Below are positions 34,897 through 44,519 of a stretch of 64,000 bases of DNA, in pieces. Within the stretch, counting starts at the first letter, position 1; each line of letters starts with the position of its first letter. A program made the position numbers and the translations under genes. The stretch comes from a bacterium (GTDB taxonomy: Bacteria; Myxococcota_A; Bradymonadia; UBA7976; UBA1532): assembly GCA_030427205.1 (NCBI GenBank), contig JAUHXC010000027.1, positions 83,614 to 147,613 on the forward strand. The letters run 5' to 3'. Under the pieces are notes generated by a model, which worked only from the letters and a program-made list of their open reading frames with translations, did no database searches and was not told the DNA's origin.

Positions 34897-35433
34897 ATGA
34901 GCGATCGCAGCCTGCACAGCCTGGCCCGGACGGTCTCCGCCGGCACGATCATCCTCGAGGAGGGCACCGCCGGCGGCGGCATGATCATCCTGCTGGCCGG
35001 TCGCCTGGGCGTCTATCGCGACGGCAAGAAGGTCGGGGAGATCGCCGAGCAGGGGGCCTATGTCGGCGAGTCGTCGGTGATCACCGGGCACGAGCGCATG
35101 GCGACGATCAAGGCCGAGAGCTCGGTGACCATCGTGCGCCTGTCGGCCAAGCAGGCGACGGCCTTTCTGGGCACCGAGGCCGCCGGCAAGAAGGTGGTGC
35201 GCAACATCGCCGACCGGCTCGAGGCGGTCAACGAGCGCCTCGTCGAGCAGCAGCAGCGCATCGACGAGCTCAAGGACGCGATGGCCGAGGTGCTCAACGC
35301 GGTCAAGACGGCGACGCTGGCCCTCGACCAGAAGCCCGACCCGCGCTCGGTGAGCGAGACCCGGCGCTCGCTGCGGGCGCTGGTCAACAAGTTCGGGACG
35401 GGGCGCTATACCGCCAAGCGCATCCAGACCTGA
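34897..35433 (+). CDS. Cyclic nucleotide-binding-domain protein
   Basis: A 178-residue protein. Residues 5-105 have the CRP-type beta-roll (VSAGTIILEEGTAGGGMIIL, GRLGVYRDGKKVGEI, GAYVGESSVITGHERMATIKA). The usual phosphate-binding GE-x(6)-R pattern appears only as GESSVITGHER. After residue 110 a coiled coil (LVEQQQRIDELKDAM) replaces the DNA-binding domain, so it is a sensor or scaffold rather than a transcription factor. Nucleotide binding is not assured. Confidence 0.8.
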   Translation: MSDRSLHSLARTVSAGTIILEEGTAGGGMIILLAGRLGVYRDGKKVGEIAEQGAYVGESSVITGHERMATIKAESSVTIVRLSAKQATAFLGTEAAGKKVVRNIADRLEAVNERLVEQQQRIDELKDAMAEVLNAVKTATLALDQKPDPRSVSETRRSLRALVNKFGTGRYTAKRIQT

Positions 35434-35454
35434 GCCTCTGCCGACGGCGGTCGA

Positions 35455-36477
35455 TCAGCCGCCGATCTGGCCGGCCATCAACCGGGCCACCGGCCGGGTG
35501 ATCTCCAGCGCGTCGAAGACGATGCGCAGCGCGGCGGTCAGCGGCACGGCGAGCAGCATGCCCGGGATGCCCCACAACATGCCCCAGAAGGTCAGCGCCG
35601 CCAGGATGGTGATCGGGTGCAGCTCGAGCTGGTCGCCCATCAGCTTGGGCTCGAGCACGTTGCCGACGGTCATCTGCACCGCGCCCGGCAGCAGGATGGC
35701 CAGGGTCAGCTTGGTGGCGCTGAACTCGGGGTCGAGCAGCACGACGGGAATGGGCAGCAGCGTGGCGATGATCGAGCCCACGCTGGGGATGAAGTTGAGC
35801 ACGAAGGCCAGCACCCCGAAGACCAGCGCCAGATCGACGCCGATGAGCGTCAACAGCAGCCAGACCGCCGCGCCGGTGGCGGCCGACAGCCCGATCTTCA
35901 GGCTGATGTAGCGCCGGATGCGGCCGACGATCTCGGCCCGCATGCCGTCCGGATCGCCGCCCATCGAGCTCGCCGCGCTGCCTTGCAGCATGTAGATCGC
36001 GAAGATCAGCACCAGCACTGTATTGGAGAGCACGTCGACGACGCCGTTGGCCAGCGAGCTGAACCAGCGGCTCAGCGGCAGGCCCTGCACCTTCTCGTCG
36101 AGGCGGGTGGTCTCGAACTCGATGCCGATGCCTTGCAGCGCGCCGATGATCTGGTGGTGCAGGTCGCGGATGCGGCCTTCGTAGGCCTCGGCGTTGGCGC
36201 TCAGCGCCTGCACCGAGCTGGAGACCAGGCCGCCGAGCAGCAGCAGCAGCAGCGTACCGATGAGCAGCGCGAGGCCCACCGCGATGGCCCTCGGCACCCG
36301 GAGCCGGCGGATCAGCAGGTCGACGAGCGGCCCGAGCACGTAGGTCAACAAGACCGCGAGCACCAGCGGGATCATCACCGGCCGCAGCCAGTAGAGGGCG
36401 CCGGCGCTGGCGATGACGGCGAGCACCAACATGCTCACGGTGCGGATGCGCGCTTCGGTGGGCTGCATGGCGGGCAT
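35455..36477 (-). CDS. AI-2E (PerM/YdiK) family membrane protein
   Basis: A 340-residue protein with the standard family layout. Two N-terminal membrane helices (residues 12-50) and a third near 62-85 precede a soluble helical domain (residues 90-150). Four to five more helices follow, including the conserved FVLNFIPSVGSIIATLLPIP and MTVGNVLEPKLMGDQLELHP motifs. Members include exporters, Na+/H+ antiporters and AI-2 exporters; the substrate here is unknown. It converges on the cNMP-binding gene with 21 bp between stops. Confidence 0.9.
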   Translation of the reverse strand: MPAMQPTEARIRTVSMLVLAVIASAGALYWLRPVMIPLVLAVLLTYVLGPLVDLLIRRLRVPRAIAVGLALLIGTLLLLLLGGLVSSSVQALSANAEAYEGRIRDLHHQIIGALQGIGIEFETTRLDEKVQGLPLSRWFSSLANGVVDVLSNTVLVLIFAIYMLQGSAASSMGGDPDGMRAEIVGRIRRYISLKIGLSAATGAAVWLLLTLIGVDLALVFGVLAFVLNFIPSVGSIIATLLPIPVVLLDPEFSATKLTLAILLPGAVQMTVGNVLEPKLMGDQLELHPITILAALTFWGMLWGIPGMLLAVPLTAALRIVFDALEITRPVARLMAGQIGG

Positions 36478-36626
36478 CGGGCCGACTCCGTCGATGAGAT
36501 TCGGCGCAGCATGCCACGGGCGGACGGGCGGCGCGAGGTGCGCGGCCGTCGTGCGGGAAGGAGAGGGGGAGGGGACGCGCGTCGGTCGGGCGACCGGCGC
36601 GCGTCAGGGCCCGGGGCGGGCCGGGG

Positions 36627-39600
36627 TCACGGGCAGGCGCCTTCGTTGATGTTCAACGTGTAGTCGCCGCCGTTGCCGCTGAACTGGTCCACGAAGATGA
36701 AGTACGTGGTGCCCGGCTCGGCGGCGAAGCCGACGCGGGAACGCAGCCCGAGGCCGGCCGAGTCGTCCTCGCAGACCAGCTCGGCGTCGACCGAACCGCA
36801 CTCGCCGGCGCGGACGTACAGCGACGTGTCGATGATCGAGCCCGCGGTGTCCACGCAGACGTCGGTGGCCGCGTCGACCTCGAAGGCGAAGACCGACTCG
36901 AAGCCGTTGCCGGCGCATCCACCCTGGTGGTTGTTGCCCCCGTCGGCGCTGTTGCCCTCGAAGCTGCCGAAGCCGACCGCCGTGGGCATCTCGCAGCTGC
37001 CGGTGGCGATCGGCGGCTGACGGCAGGTGCCCTCGACGCAGGCGAGGCCATCGCCGCAGTCGGCGTCCTCGCGGCACTCCTCACACCCGTTGTCGACGCA
37101 GAAGCCGTCGGCGTTGCCGTCGGCGTCGACGCACTGCGCGTCGTCGCGGCACTCGACGCACTCGTTGTCGACGCAGACGCCGTCGGGGTTGCCGTCGCCG
37201 TCGACGCAGTCGGCGTCGTCGACGCAGCCGACGCAGTTGAAGTCGACGCAGATGTCGCCGCCGAAGCAGTCGTCGTTCACCTGGCACTGCGGCTGGAAGC
37301 AGACGTTGTCATCACCGCAGAGCGTACCCTCGCGGCAGTCGGCGTCGCCCTCGCACGTCCCGCACGCGCCCGCGGTGGCCGTCACGAAGTAGACCCCCGC
37401 GGCGTTGCCGCCGAAGCCGTCGGCGAAGACGAAGTAGGTGTTGGCAGGGTCAGCGTCGATGGTCACCGAGCCGTCGTTCTCGCCGAGGAAGACGAAGTCG
37501 TCGTCGTCGCAGGCGATCTCGCGCTCCGGCTCGGCGCAGGTCTCGGCGTTGGCGTCGGCGGTGGGCACCGCGCGCACGTGAACCGCCGAGTCGTACTCCG
37601 AGCCGCCGGTGTGCACGCAGATCTGACCGGCATCAGCGACGGTCAGCGCGAAGACCGACTCCGGGCTACCGGCGTTGCCGGCGCAGCTCGCGCCGTGGTT
37701 CTGACCGGCGCCGACGGTCGTGCCGGTGTAGCGGGCGCCGAGCGCCATCTCGACCGGCGCCTCACAGGTGCCCGCCGCTTCGACATTCACGATGTTCTCG
37801 CAGACGTTGCCGACGCAGCTCTGACCGCCGGGGCAGTCACCGTCGGCCAGGCAGTCGACGCAGGTGTTGGCCTCGGAGCAGAAGCCCGCGGCGCAGTCGG
37901 CGTTCTCGAGGCACTCGACGCAGACGTTGTCGTCTTCGAGGCAGATGCCGCCTTCGCAGTCGCCGTCACCGCGGCACTCGACGCAGCTGTTCGCCTCGCA
38001 GACGCCGATCGGGTTGCCGTCGCCGTCGACGCAGTGCAGGTCCTCGCGGCACTCGACGCAGAGGTTCTCGGCGCAGAAGTCGCCGCGGACGTTGCCCTCG
38101 CAGTCGCCGTCGGCGAGGCAGGGCACGCAGCGGTTGTCGACGCAGAAGTCGCCGCTGAACTCGTCCTCGCACTGCGCGTCGTCGGCGCAGTCGAGGCAGA
38201 GGTTGTCGACGCAGACGTCGCCTTCGTCGCAGCCCACGCCCTCGTCGTCGCACTCGATCTCGCGGCAGACACCGAGGTCGCCGCCGTCGGCGAAGGAGCA
38301 GAAGTCGCCCTCACGGCAGTCTCCGTCGGCCGCGCAAGCGCCGCAGGGGCCCTCGGTGATCGCGAGCTGGTAGGCGCCGCCGTTGCCGGCGCCGAAGCCG
38401 TCGACGAAGACGTAGTACGCCGTGCCGGCCATGGCCTCGAACGTCAGCGCCGACTGCAGGCCACCGGCGATGTCGGCGTTGTCGTCGTTGCAGGCGACCT
38501 CGGTCCCGGCGTCGTCGCACGTCGTGCGCACGTACAGCACGGTGTCGAAGGCCGAGCCGCCGGTGTTGACGCAGAAGGCGCCGCCCGCGTCGCTGGTGAA
38601 GACGTAGGCGGTCTCGGCGCCGGCCGCGCCGCCGCCGCAGCTCGCGCCGCCCTGCAGGCTCTCGCGGCCCGAGGTGTCGCCGAAGCGCACGTCGCCGGCC
38701 GCGATCTCGATGGCCGGCTCCTCGTCGCCGCAGGTGCCGATGCCGTCGATCTGGCGGCACTCGCCGCCGCTGCAGCTCAGGCCCTCGTCGCAGTCAGCGT
38801 CTTCGATGCAGGCGACGCAGACGCCGCCCTCGGCGCAGACGCCCTCGGGGCAGTCGGCGTCGTCGGCGCACTCGACGCAGGTGTTGTCAGCGCCGCAGAC
38901 GCCCTCTTCGCAGTCGCCGTCCTCGGCGCACTCGACGCACTGCCGATCGAGGCAGATGTCGCCGCGGAAGTTGTCTTCGCAGTCGAAATCTTCCTCACAC
39001 TGCGGCGCCTGGCAGGTGCCCTCGATGCAGACCCGGCCGTCGACCTGGCAGTCGTCGTCCACCTCGCAGGTGCCGCAGGCGCCGTCGCTGAGGGTCAGCG
39101 CGAAGCCGCCGCGGTTGCCCTCACCGGCGCCGAAGCCGTCGACGAAGATGAAGTAGGTCGTCTCGGCGACGGCCTCGAGGGTGATCGACGAGCGGGGGCT
39201 GATGCCCAGCGTGAATTCGTCGTCGTTGCAAGCGACCTCGCCGTCGTTCTCGTCGTCGGGGTCGTCGACGCAGTTGTTCTGGCGGATGTAGAGCACGGTG
39301 TCGAAGCCGGTGCCGTTGGTATCGAAGCAGACCTCACCGTCCGCGGCGGCGGTCCAGGTGAAGACACCCTCGGGGTTCTGGGCGTTGCCGCACGAGCCCT
39401 GGTGGTTGTTCTCGCCGCCAGCGGTGCTGCTGATCTCGGTCGAGTCCAGCGCGATCGCCGAGGGCATCTCGCAGGTCCCGGCGGGGTCACCGGCGAGGCA
39501 GGCTTCGCCGAGGCAGACCTCGCCGTCGGCGCAGTCGCCGTCGGCGCGGCACGCGACGCAGGTGTCCTCGCCGCACACGCCCTCGGGGCAGTCTTCGTCG

Positions 39601-40691
39601 TCGATGCACTCGACGCAGAAGTTGCCCTCGCCGCAGCGACCTTCGCCGCAGTCGGCGTCTTCGACACACTCGACGCAGAAGTTGTCCTCGCCGCAGCGGC
39701 CCTCGTCGCAGTCGTCGTCGCCGAGGCACTCGACGCAGGCGTTCTCGTCGTTGCAGACACCCTCGATGCAGGGGTGCGCGTCGTCGCACTCGGGCGGCAT
39801 CGCGGCCGGGCACTCGCCGGCGAGCAGCTCGACGACGTAGTCGCCGCCGCGGCCGAAGCTGTCGACGAAGATGAAGTAATCGGTCTCGGCGGTGGCGTCG
39901 AACTGCACCAGCGAGCGGGTGCCGGCGCCCGGCACGTCGAAGGCGTCGTCACCACAGGCGCCCTCTTCACCGGGCTCCGACTCGGGATCGGCGCAGTCGG
40001 TGCGCACGTAGACCAGGGTATCGGACCCGCCCACGGGGGTGCGAAGGGTCGAGACGCAGAAGGTGCCGTCCATGCCGGCGGTCCACGTGTAGACGTCCTC
40101 CGGGCCGTCGCCGCCGCAGCTGCCGCTGGTGCTGGCGTTGCTCAGAGCGGAGTTGCCCGCGATCTCGTCGCCCACGCCGATGGCCTGGGCGATCTCGCAG
40201 GCGTCGCCGCCGGGCAGGCAGACGCCGCGGGCGCAGACCTCGCCCTCGGCGCAGTCTACGTCCTCTTCACACGGCGCGGGCGCCGGCTCGCAGCTGCCCA
40301 GGACGCAGATCTCGCCCTCTTCGCAACCGTCAATGGGCGTGCACTCGCCTTCGCCTTCGCCTTCGCCCTCACCTTCGCCCTCACCCTCACCTTCGCCTTC
40401 ACCCTCACCTTCGCCTTCGCCCTCACCCTCACCTTCGCCCTCGCCCTCACCTTCGCCCTCACCCTCACCTTCGCCCTCACCCTCGCCTTCGCCTTCGCCC
40501 TCACCCTCGCCTTCGCCCTCACCCTCGCCTTCGCCCTCACCCTCGCCTTCGCCCTCACCCTCGCCTTCGCCCTCGCCCTCACCGCCATCGGTCATACCGA
40601 TGTCGACATCGGGGCCGTCGCCGCCGCCGTCGGCGGGACAGCCAGTCAGCAAGAGCATCGCGAGTGCGGATGCCAGCCAGATACGCAACAT
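36627..40691 (-). CDS. Giant Cys-rich lipoprotein with five repeat domains
   Basis: A 1354-residue product with ATG at 40691 behind GGAGG. The lipobox LLLTGC is near residue 18, and a long (GE)n linker covers residues 37-118. Then five copies of a roughly 120-residue beta domain alternate with Cys blocks. Each copy opens with a Cys-containing strand and ends like TTYFIFVDGFGAGEGN, resembling bacterial pre-peptidase C-terminal (PPC) modules. The Cys blocks are arrays of CVECxxDxDC-type units. It is probably a surface-anchored adhesin or matrix protein stiffened by disulfides. The upstream ORF extension to 40871 has no ribosome site. Confidence 0.85.
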   Translation of the reverse strand: MLRIWLASALAMLLLTGCPADGGGDGPDVDIGMTDGGEGEGEGEGEGEGEGEGEGEGEGEGEGEGEGEGEGEGEGEGEGEGEGEGEGEGEGEGEGEGEGEGEGEGEGEGEGEGEGECTPIDGCEEGEICVLGSCEPAPAPCEEDVDCAEGEVCARGVCLPGGDACEIAQAIGVGDEIAGNSALSNASTSGSCGGDGPEDVYTWTAGMDGTFCVSTLRTPVGGSDTLVYVRTDCADPESEPGEEGACGDDAFDVPGAGTRSLVQFDATAETDYFIFVDSFGRGGDYVVELLAGECPAAMPPECDDAHPCIEGVCNDENACVECLGDDDCDEGRCGEDNFCVECVEDADCGEGRCGEGNFCVECIDDEDCPEGVCGEDTCVACRADGDCADGEVCLGEACLAGDPAGTCEMPSAIALDSTEISSTAGGENNHQGSCGNAQNPEGVFTWTAAADGEVCFDTNGTGFDTVLYIRQNNCVDDPDDENDGEVACNDDEFTLGISPRSSITLEAVAETTYFIFVDGFGAGEGNRGGFALTLSDGACGTCEVDDDCQVDGRVCIEGTCQAPQCEEDFDCEDNFRGDICLDRQCVECAEDGDCEEGVCGADNTCVECADDADCPEGVCAEGGVCVACIEDADCDEGLSCSGGECRQIDGIGTCGDEEPAIEIAAGDVRFGDTSGRESLQGGASCGGGAAGAETAYVFTSDAGGAFCVNTGGSAFDTVLYVRTTCDDAGTEVACNDDNADIAGGLQSALTFEAMAGTAYYVFVDGFGAGNGGAYQLAITEGPCGACAADGDCREGDFCSFADGGDLGVCREIECDDEGVGCDEGDVCVDNLCLDCADDAQCEDEFSGDFCVDNRCVPCLADGDCEGNVRGDFCAENLCVECREDLHCVDGDGNPIGVCEANSCVECRGDGDCEGGICLEDDNVCVECLENADCAAGFCSEANTCVDCLADGDCPGGQSCVGNVCENIVNVEAAGTCEAPVEMALGARYTGTTVGAGQNHGASCAGNAGSPESVFALTVADAGQICVHTGGSEYDSAVHVRAVPTADANAETCAEPEREIACDDDDFVFLGENDGSVTIDADPANTYFVFADGFGGNAAGVYFVTATAGACGTCEGDADCREGTLCGDDNVCFQPQCQVNDDCFGGDICVDFNCVGCVDDADCVDGDGNPDGVCVDNECVECRDDAQCVDADGNADGFCVDNGCEECREDADCGDGLACVEGTCRQPPIATGSCEMPTAVGFGSFEGNSADGGNNHQGGCAGNGFESVFAFEVDAATDVCVDTAGSIIDTSLYVRAGECGSVDAELVCEDDSAGLGLRSRVGFAAEPGTTYFIFVDQFSGNGGDYTLNINEGACP
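40344..40585 (-). repeat. Gly-Glu hexanucleotide tract of the giant lipoprotein
   Basis: About 40 hexamers (complement of GGCGAG, GGCGAA and GGTGAG) encode the linker. On the plus strand it reads as TTCGCC/CTCGCC/CTCACC. It is in inverted orientation to the tract at 41076-41348. Confidence 0.9.
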
Positions 40692-40970
40692 GTTTCCTCC
40701 CCGTCCGCCCGTGCTCCCCGCGCAGGCGACGTTCTGATTGATTTGAGGGCGGGCCTCCCCGGAGGCCCTCACCCCCGGCATCGCCACGGTTGGGTGGGCG
40801 ATGTCCTCTAGGCTGGCGAAATATAGCGGCAAGGTGACGGCCGGCGAAAGCGGTCTGCGCCGGACGGGCATGGCGCTCGGGGTGTCGACGGGCGGGGCAG
40901 GTCATCAACGGGCTTTCGCCGCGTCTGCCGAGCGGTATCATCCAGTGGGGAGATCAACGGAGACGATGCG
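40692..40970. promoter_or_regulatory. Divergent promoter interval between the two linker lipoproteins
   Basis: No gene is visible in these 279 bp. Both lipoprotein genes start from here in opposite directions, so both promoters must lie inside. A short lower-GC stretch (AAATATAG near 40820) is the most promoter-like segment. Confidence 0.5.
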
Positions 40971-42686
40971 ATGAAGTGGTGGCGATACCTGGCCTTGGTG
41001 CTCCTCCTGGCGGCTTGGGGCTGTGTCCCGACCGGCGGGGGAGGCGGTGGTGGCCGAGACGACAGTGGAATCGGCGGTGAGGGCGAGGGCGAGGGAGAAG
41101 GCGAGGGAGAAGGCGAGGGTGAGGGCGAAGGCGAGGGCGAGGGTGAGGGCGAAGGCGAAGGCGAGGGCGAAGGCGAGGGCGAAGGCGAGGGAGAGGGTGA
41201 GGGCGAAGGCGAGGGTGAGGGCGAAGGCGAGGGTGAGGGCGAAGGCGAAGGTGAAGGCGAGGGTGAAGGCGAAGGCGAAGGCGAGGGTGAGGGCGAAGGC
41301 GAGGGCGAGGGTGAGGGCGAAGGCGAGGGCGAGGGCGAGGGCGAAGGCGCCCCGGGCGGTTCGCCGTGCGTCATCGATGGGGACTGCGCCTCGCGCCAAT
41401 GTGCCGACGGGCAGGCCGAAGATGCCTTCCCGGCGCCCGGCGGCTTCTGTATTCAGGGCTGCGCGGCCGACGCCGAGTGCGGTGGCGGCGTCTGCATGCC
41501 CAGCGGGCTCGATCGCCTGTGCTTCGAGCGCTGCGGCGCCCGTGAGCCCTGCCGCGACGGTTGGGTCTGCGTGACCCAGACCCGGGCCGACGCCAACCAG
41601 ATGCCCGAAGAGGTCGAGATGTGCGTGCCCGACTGCAACCTCTCGGGATGTGGCGGGGCGGGGGTCTGCGATCCCGACTCCGGCCGCTGTGAGCCCGGCG
41701 AGCCGGTCGAGCCGCCCGAGTGTCAGTACCCCTGCGGTCGCGGCGAGGTCTGCACCGACGGTCGCTGCGTGCGCGCCGACCAGACCTGCGAGACCGACTA
41801 TCACTGCACGCTCGACGAGACCTGCCGCGACGGCGCGTGCATCACCGCGATGTTCGCCCCGTGTGATCCGATCGCCGAAGACTGCCACGAGAGCCAGACC
41901 TGCCTGCCGCTCGGCGATGGCACCGGCATCTGCATGTTCAGCTGTGACGACGACGACACCTGCGAGGTCGACATGACCTGCCAGAGCCTCGACCCGGCCA
42001 GCCCCGACGTCTGCTATTTCGCGTTCTGCGCGCCGGGCGAGATCAACGGGCCGTGCCAGCTGTCGGCGGGTCGGGTGGGCACCTGCCAGCCGCTGCGCGG
42101 GGACGATACCCGCGGGCTCTGCGTCGACGCCGGGGTCGCCGCCGAGGGCGCGGTCTGCGACGGCCAGGGCGATCCGCGCGATCCCGAGGCGGCCGAGCTG
42201 GCGTGCGGCGTCGGGTTGCTGTGCCTCGGCGATCCCGACGATCCGCTCGAGCCGGGCGCGCCGCTCGACGGGCTGGGAGAGTGCGACGCGCTGTGTCGGC
42301 CGGGGATCGACCGCTGCGGCCCGGCCGAGGCCTGCGTCGACTTCGGTCAGCGCGACGACCCGCGCACCGTCGATCAGAACGAGAACTGGGACATCGGCCT
42401 GTGTCAGCCCTCGGATTGCGACGTCTTCGACGGCGGCTGCCCGGCGGGTGACGCGTGCCGGCCTTTGAGCTTCCTGCAGACCGACGGCGTCTGCGAGCCG
42501 GCGGGTCCGCTGGGCCTCGGCGAAGCCTGCGAAGACCGCGAGGACTGCGGGCCCGGCGCCGAGTGCCTCAACGCGGGCAACGGCCCGATCTGCCTGCAGC
42601 TGTGCGAGCCCGAGGTGGGCGAGTGCCCGTTCGGACAGGCCTGTCTCGCCGGCAACTTCGGGTGGCAGGTCCATGTCTGTTTCTGA
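40971..42686 (+). CDS. Cys-rich lipoprotein with Gly-Glu linker
   Basis: A 571-residue product. The signal MKWWRYLALVLLLAAWGC ends in a lipobox. A poly-Gly stretch and a (GE)n linker cover residues 20-126. The mature domain has roughly 50 Cys in CxxxxDC-type repeats (CVIDGDCASRQC, CQYPCGRGEVC, CETDYHCTLDETC), similar to disulfide-rich surface proteins with EGF-like spacing. No enzyme motif is seen. It overlaps the following SDR gene by 14 bp in another frame. It is the plus-strand counterpart of the giant lipoprotein. Confidence 0.85.
   Translation: MKWWRYLALVLLLAAWGCVPTGGGGGGGRDDSGIGGEGEGEGEGEGEGEGEGEGEGEGEGEGEGEGEGEGEGEGEGEGEGEGEGEGEGEGEGEGEGEGEGEGEGEGEGEGEGEGEGEGEGEGEGEGAPGGSPCVIDGDCASRQCADGQAEDAFPAPGGFCIQGCAADAECGGGVCMPSGLDRLCFERCGAREPCRDGWVCVTQTRADANQMPEEVEMCVPDCNLSGCGGAGVCDPDSGRCEPGEPVEPPECQYPCGRGEVCTDGRCVRADQTCETDYHCTLDETCRDGACITAMFAPCDPIAEDCHESQTCLPLGDGTGICMFSCDDDDTCEVDMTCQSLDPASPDVCYFAFCAPGEINGPCQLSAGRVGTCQPLRGDDTRGLCVDAGVAAEGAVCDGQGDPRDPEAAELACGVGLLCLGDPDDPLEPGAPLDGLGECDALCRPGIDRCGPAEACVDFGQRDDPRTVDQNENWDIGLCQPSDCDVFDGGCPAGDACRPLSFLQTDGVCEPAGPLGLGEACEDREDCGPGAECLNAGNGPICLQLCEPEVGECPFGQACLAGNFGWQVHVCF
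41076..41348 (+). repeat. Gly-Glu hexanucleotide tract of the plus-strand lipoprotein
   Basis: About 45 hexamers of GGCGAG, GGCGAA, GGTGAG and GGAGAA type. It forms, with 40344-40585, a pair of near-identical inverted tracts about 0.5 kb apart. Confidence 0.9.
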
Positions 42687-43554
42687 TTCGAACGGCCCCT
42701 GGGGGCTCGCCGGCCGGGTGGCGCTCATCACCGGGGCGAGCCGCGGCATCGGCAAGTCGATCGCGCTGAAGCTGGCCGCCGAGGGCTGCGCGGTGGCGGT
42801 GGCGGCCAAGACCGTCGAGCCCGACCCGCGCCTGCCGGGCACGGTGGGCGAGACGGTGGCCGCCATCGAGGCCGGCGGCGGCCGCGGGCTGGCGCTGCGC
42901 ATGGACGTGCGCGACGACGACATGATCGCCGACGGGGTCGCGCGCACGGTCGAGGCCTTCGGGCGCATCGACATCGTGATCCACAACGCCGGCGCGCTGT
43001 GGTGGAAGGGCGTCGCCGAGACGCCGGCCAACCGCTTCGACCTCGTGATGGGGGTCAACGCCCGCGGCGGGCACCTGCTGTGCCACCACGCGCTGCCGCA
43101 CCTCGAAGCGGCGGGCGGGGGGCACGTGCTGATGATGAGCCCGCCGCTCGCGCTCGAGACCGTGCCCGGCAAGTCGGCCTATATGATCAGCAAGCTGGGC
43201 ATGACCCTGACCGCCATGGCCATCGCCGCCGAGTACCGGGGGCGGGGCATCGCGGCCAACGCGCTGTGGCCCGAGACGCTGGTCGAGACCGCCGCGACCA
43301 TCAACTACCGCATCGGCAACCCCAAGCTCTGGTACAAGGCCGCGCTGGTCGCCGACGCGGCGATGGCCGTGCTGCGGCGCGCGCCGGCCGAGCAGACGGG
43401 CGAGGCGCTCTTGTGCATGCAGGTGCTGCGCGACGCCGGGGTCGACGACTTCGTGCCCTACCGCTGCGATCCCGACCACGAGCCGCCGGTGATCATGAGC
43501 GGCGTGCGGCTGCCCGAGGTGGGCGGCAAGCACAAGGGCGACGGCACGCTCTGA
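42673..43554 (+). CDS. Short-chain dehydrogenase/reductase
   Basis: A 293-residue classical SDR. The cofactor loop TGASRGIG lies at about residues 20-27, the NAG motif at IVIHNAG, and the catalytic residues in MMSPPL (Ser) and YMISK (Tyr-x-x-x-Lys). The segment resembles the N-terminal SDR domain of HSDL2-type proteins, which are linked to lipid metabolism. It lacks the C-terminal sterol-carrier domain. The 14-bp overlap with the lipoprotein gene is unusual for unrelated functions. Substrate unknown. Confidence 0.9.
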   Translation: MSVSDSNGPWGLAGRVALITGASRGIGKSIALKLAAEGCAVAVAAKTVEPDPRLPGTVGETVAAIEAGGGRGLALRMDVRDDDMIADGVARTVEAFGRIDIVIHNAGALWWKGVAETPANRFDLVMGVNARGGHLLCHHALPHLEAAGGGHVLMMSPPLALETVPGKSAYMISKLGMTLTAMAIAAEYRGRGIAANALWPETLVETAATINYRIGNPKLWYKAALVADAAMAVLRRAPAEQTGEALLCMQVLRDAGVDDFVPYRCDPDHEPPVIMSGVRLPEVGGKHKGDGTL

Positions 43555-43587
43555 CGGCGCCGCGCGCTCGCCATCCACCGGGCGCCG

Positions 43588-44379
43588 TCAGCGCACCGGA
43601 CCCCTGACCCCGACGCACTTCGCCGCCATCGCCGCGCCCACCCCGGCGGCCTTCACCGGATCGAGCCCCTCGGCCAGGGCGGCGAGCGTCGCCGCGGCGA
43701 ACGTATCGCCGGCGCCGGTCGGATCGACCTCCTCGACCGCCCGCGCCGGCACGTGCGTCTCGTGCGGGCCGTCGAACACCGTGCAGCCCTCGGCGCCGTG
43801 GGTCAGGTAGACCCGCGGCACCACCGCCCGCAGCGCCTTCAGCCACGGGCCGTCGCCGCCGTAGTCCTCGTCGCTGAGGAAGACGACGTCCAGCCCGCGC
43901 AGCGTCGACAGGTCGAACGCGGCGGGGCGCGGCACGAAGCGGCCGTCGACCAGCTTCTTGAGCCAGCCCTGCAGCCCCGCCGCCTTGAGCCGGGCGTCGA
44001 TCTGCGCCGTCCAGGCCACCGGATCGACCTCGCCGGCCACCGGCGCGAGCAGCAGCATGTCGACCCGAGACCAGCGCCGCGCAGGACCCGGCGGCGCGAC
44101 CGGCTCGATGGGCGGCGCGAGCGCCTCGATGCGCATCGTGCGGCCCTCGGGGGCATAGGTATTGTGAAACGTCGTGGTGACCTCGGCCTCCTGCACCTGC
44201 ACCGCGGCCGGCAGCCTCGCGAAGGGCATGTCGAGCGGGTTGCCGGCGGTCATCACCAGCGCCTGGATGTCCCACAGCATGCGGCTCCAGGTGTGGCCGA
44301 TGTACCAGACGCTGCCGCCGGGCACGAAGCCCTCGGGGTAGCGGTCGCGGGTGATGTGTCCGACGGTGATGCCGTTCAT
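43588..44379 (-). CDS. PfkB/ribokinase-family kinase
   Basis: A 263-residue protein with ATG at 44379 after GAGG. The C-terminal signature DPTGAGDTFAAATLAALAEG carries the catalytic Asp and anion hole of the family. The N-terminal PGGSVWYIG is the sugar-side Gly-Gly motif. It is shorter than usual (about 300) and lacks part of the lid. It would phosphorylate a sugar or nucleoside-like substrate. It converges with the SDR gene. Confidence 0.85.
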   Translation of the reverse strand: MNGITVGHITRDRYPEGFVPGGSVWYIGHTWSRMLWDIQALVMTAGNPLDMPFARLPAAVQVQEAEVTTTFHNTYAPEGRTMRIEALAPPIEPVAPPGPARRWSRVDMLLLAPVAGEVDPVAWTAQIDARLKAAGLQGWLKKLVDGRFVPRPAAFDLSTLRGLDVVFLSDEDYGGDGPWLKALRAVVPRVYLTHGAEGCTVFDGPHETHVPARAVEEVDPTGAGDTFAAATLAALAEGLDPVKAAGVGAAMAAKCVGVRGPVR

Positions 44380-44519
44380 CGATCGCCTCGTCCCAGCATG
44401 ATCCACGGTTCGGCATCGTACGGCAGAGCCCATGTCGTGTCGCCCGTGTCGTGTTTGACTTGACTTCGGTCGCCCAGCCTTCGACCGTTCCCGGGCGCGG
44501 ACCTGAATGGAGACCCCCC

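Noticed and set aside
36927..40811. Plus-strand frame of 1294 codons opposite the giant lipoprotein
   Set aside because: It is an antisense shadow of a GC-rich, repeat-built gene. The minus-strand frame has the signal peptide, ribosome site and repeat domains.
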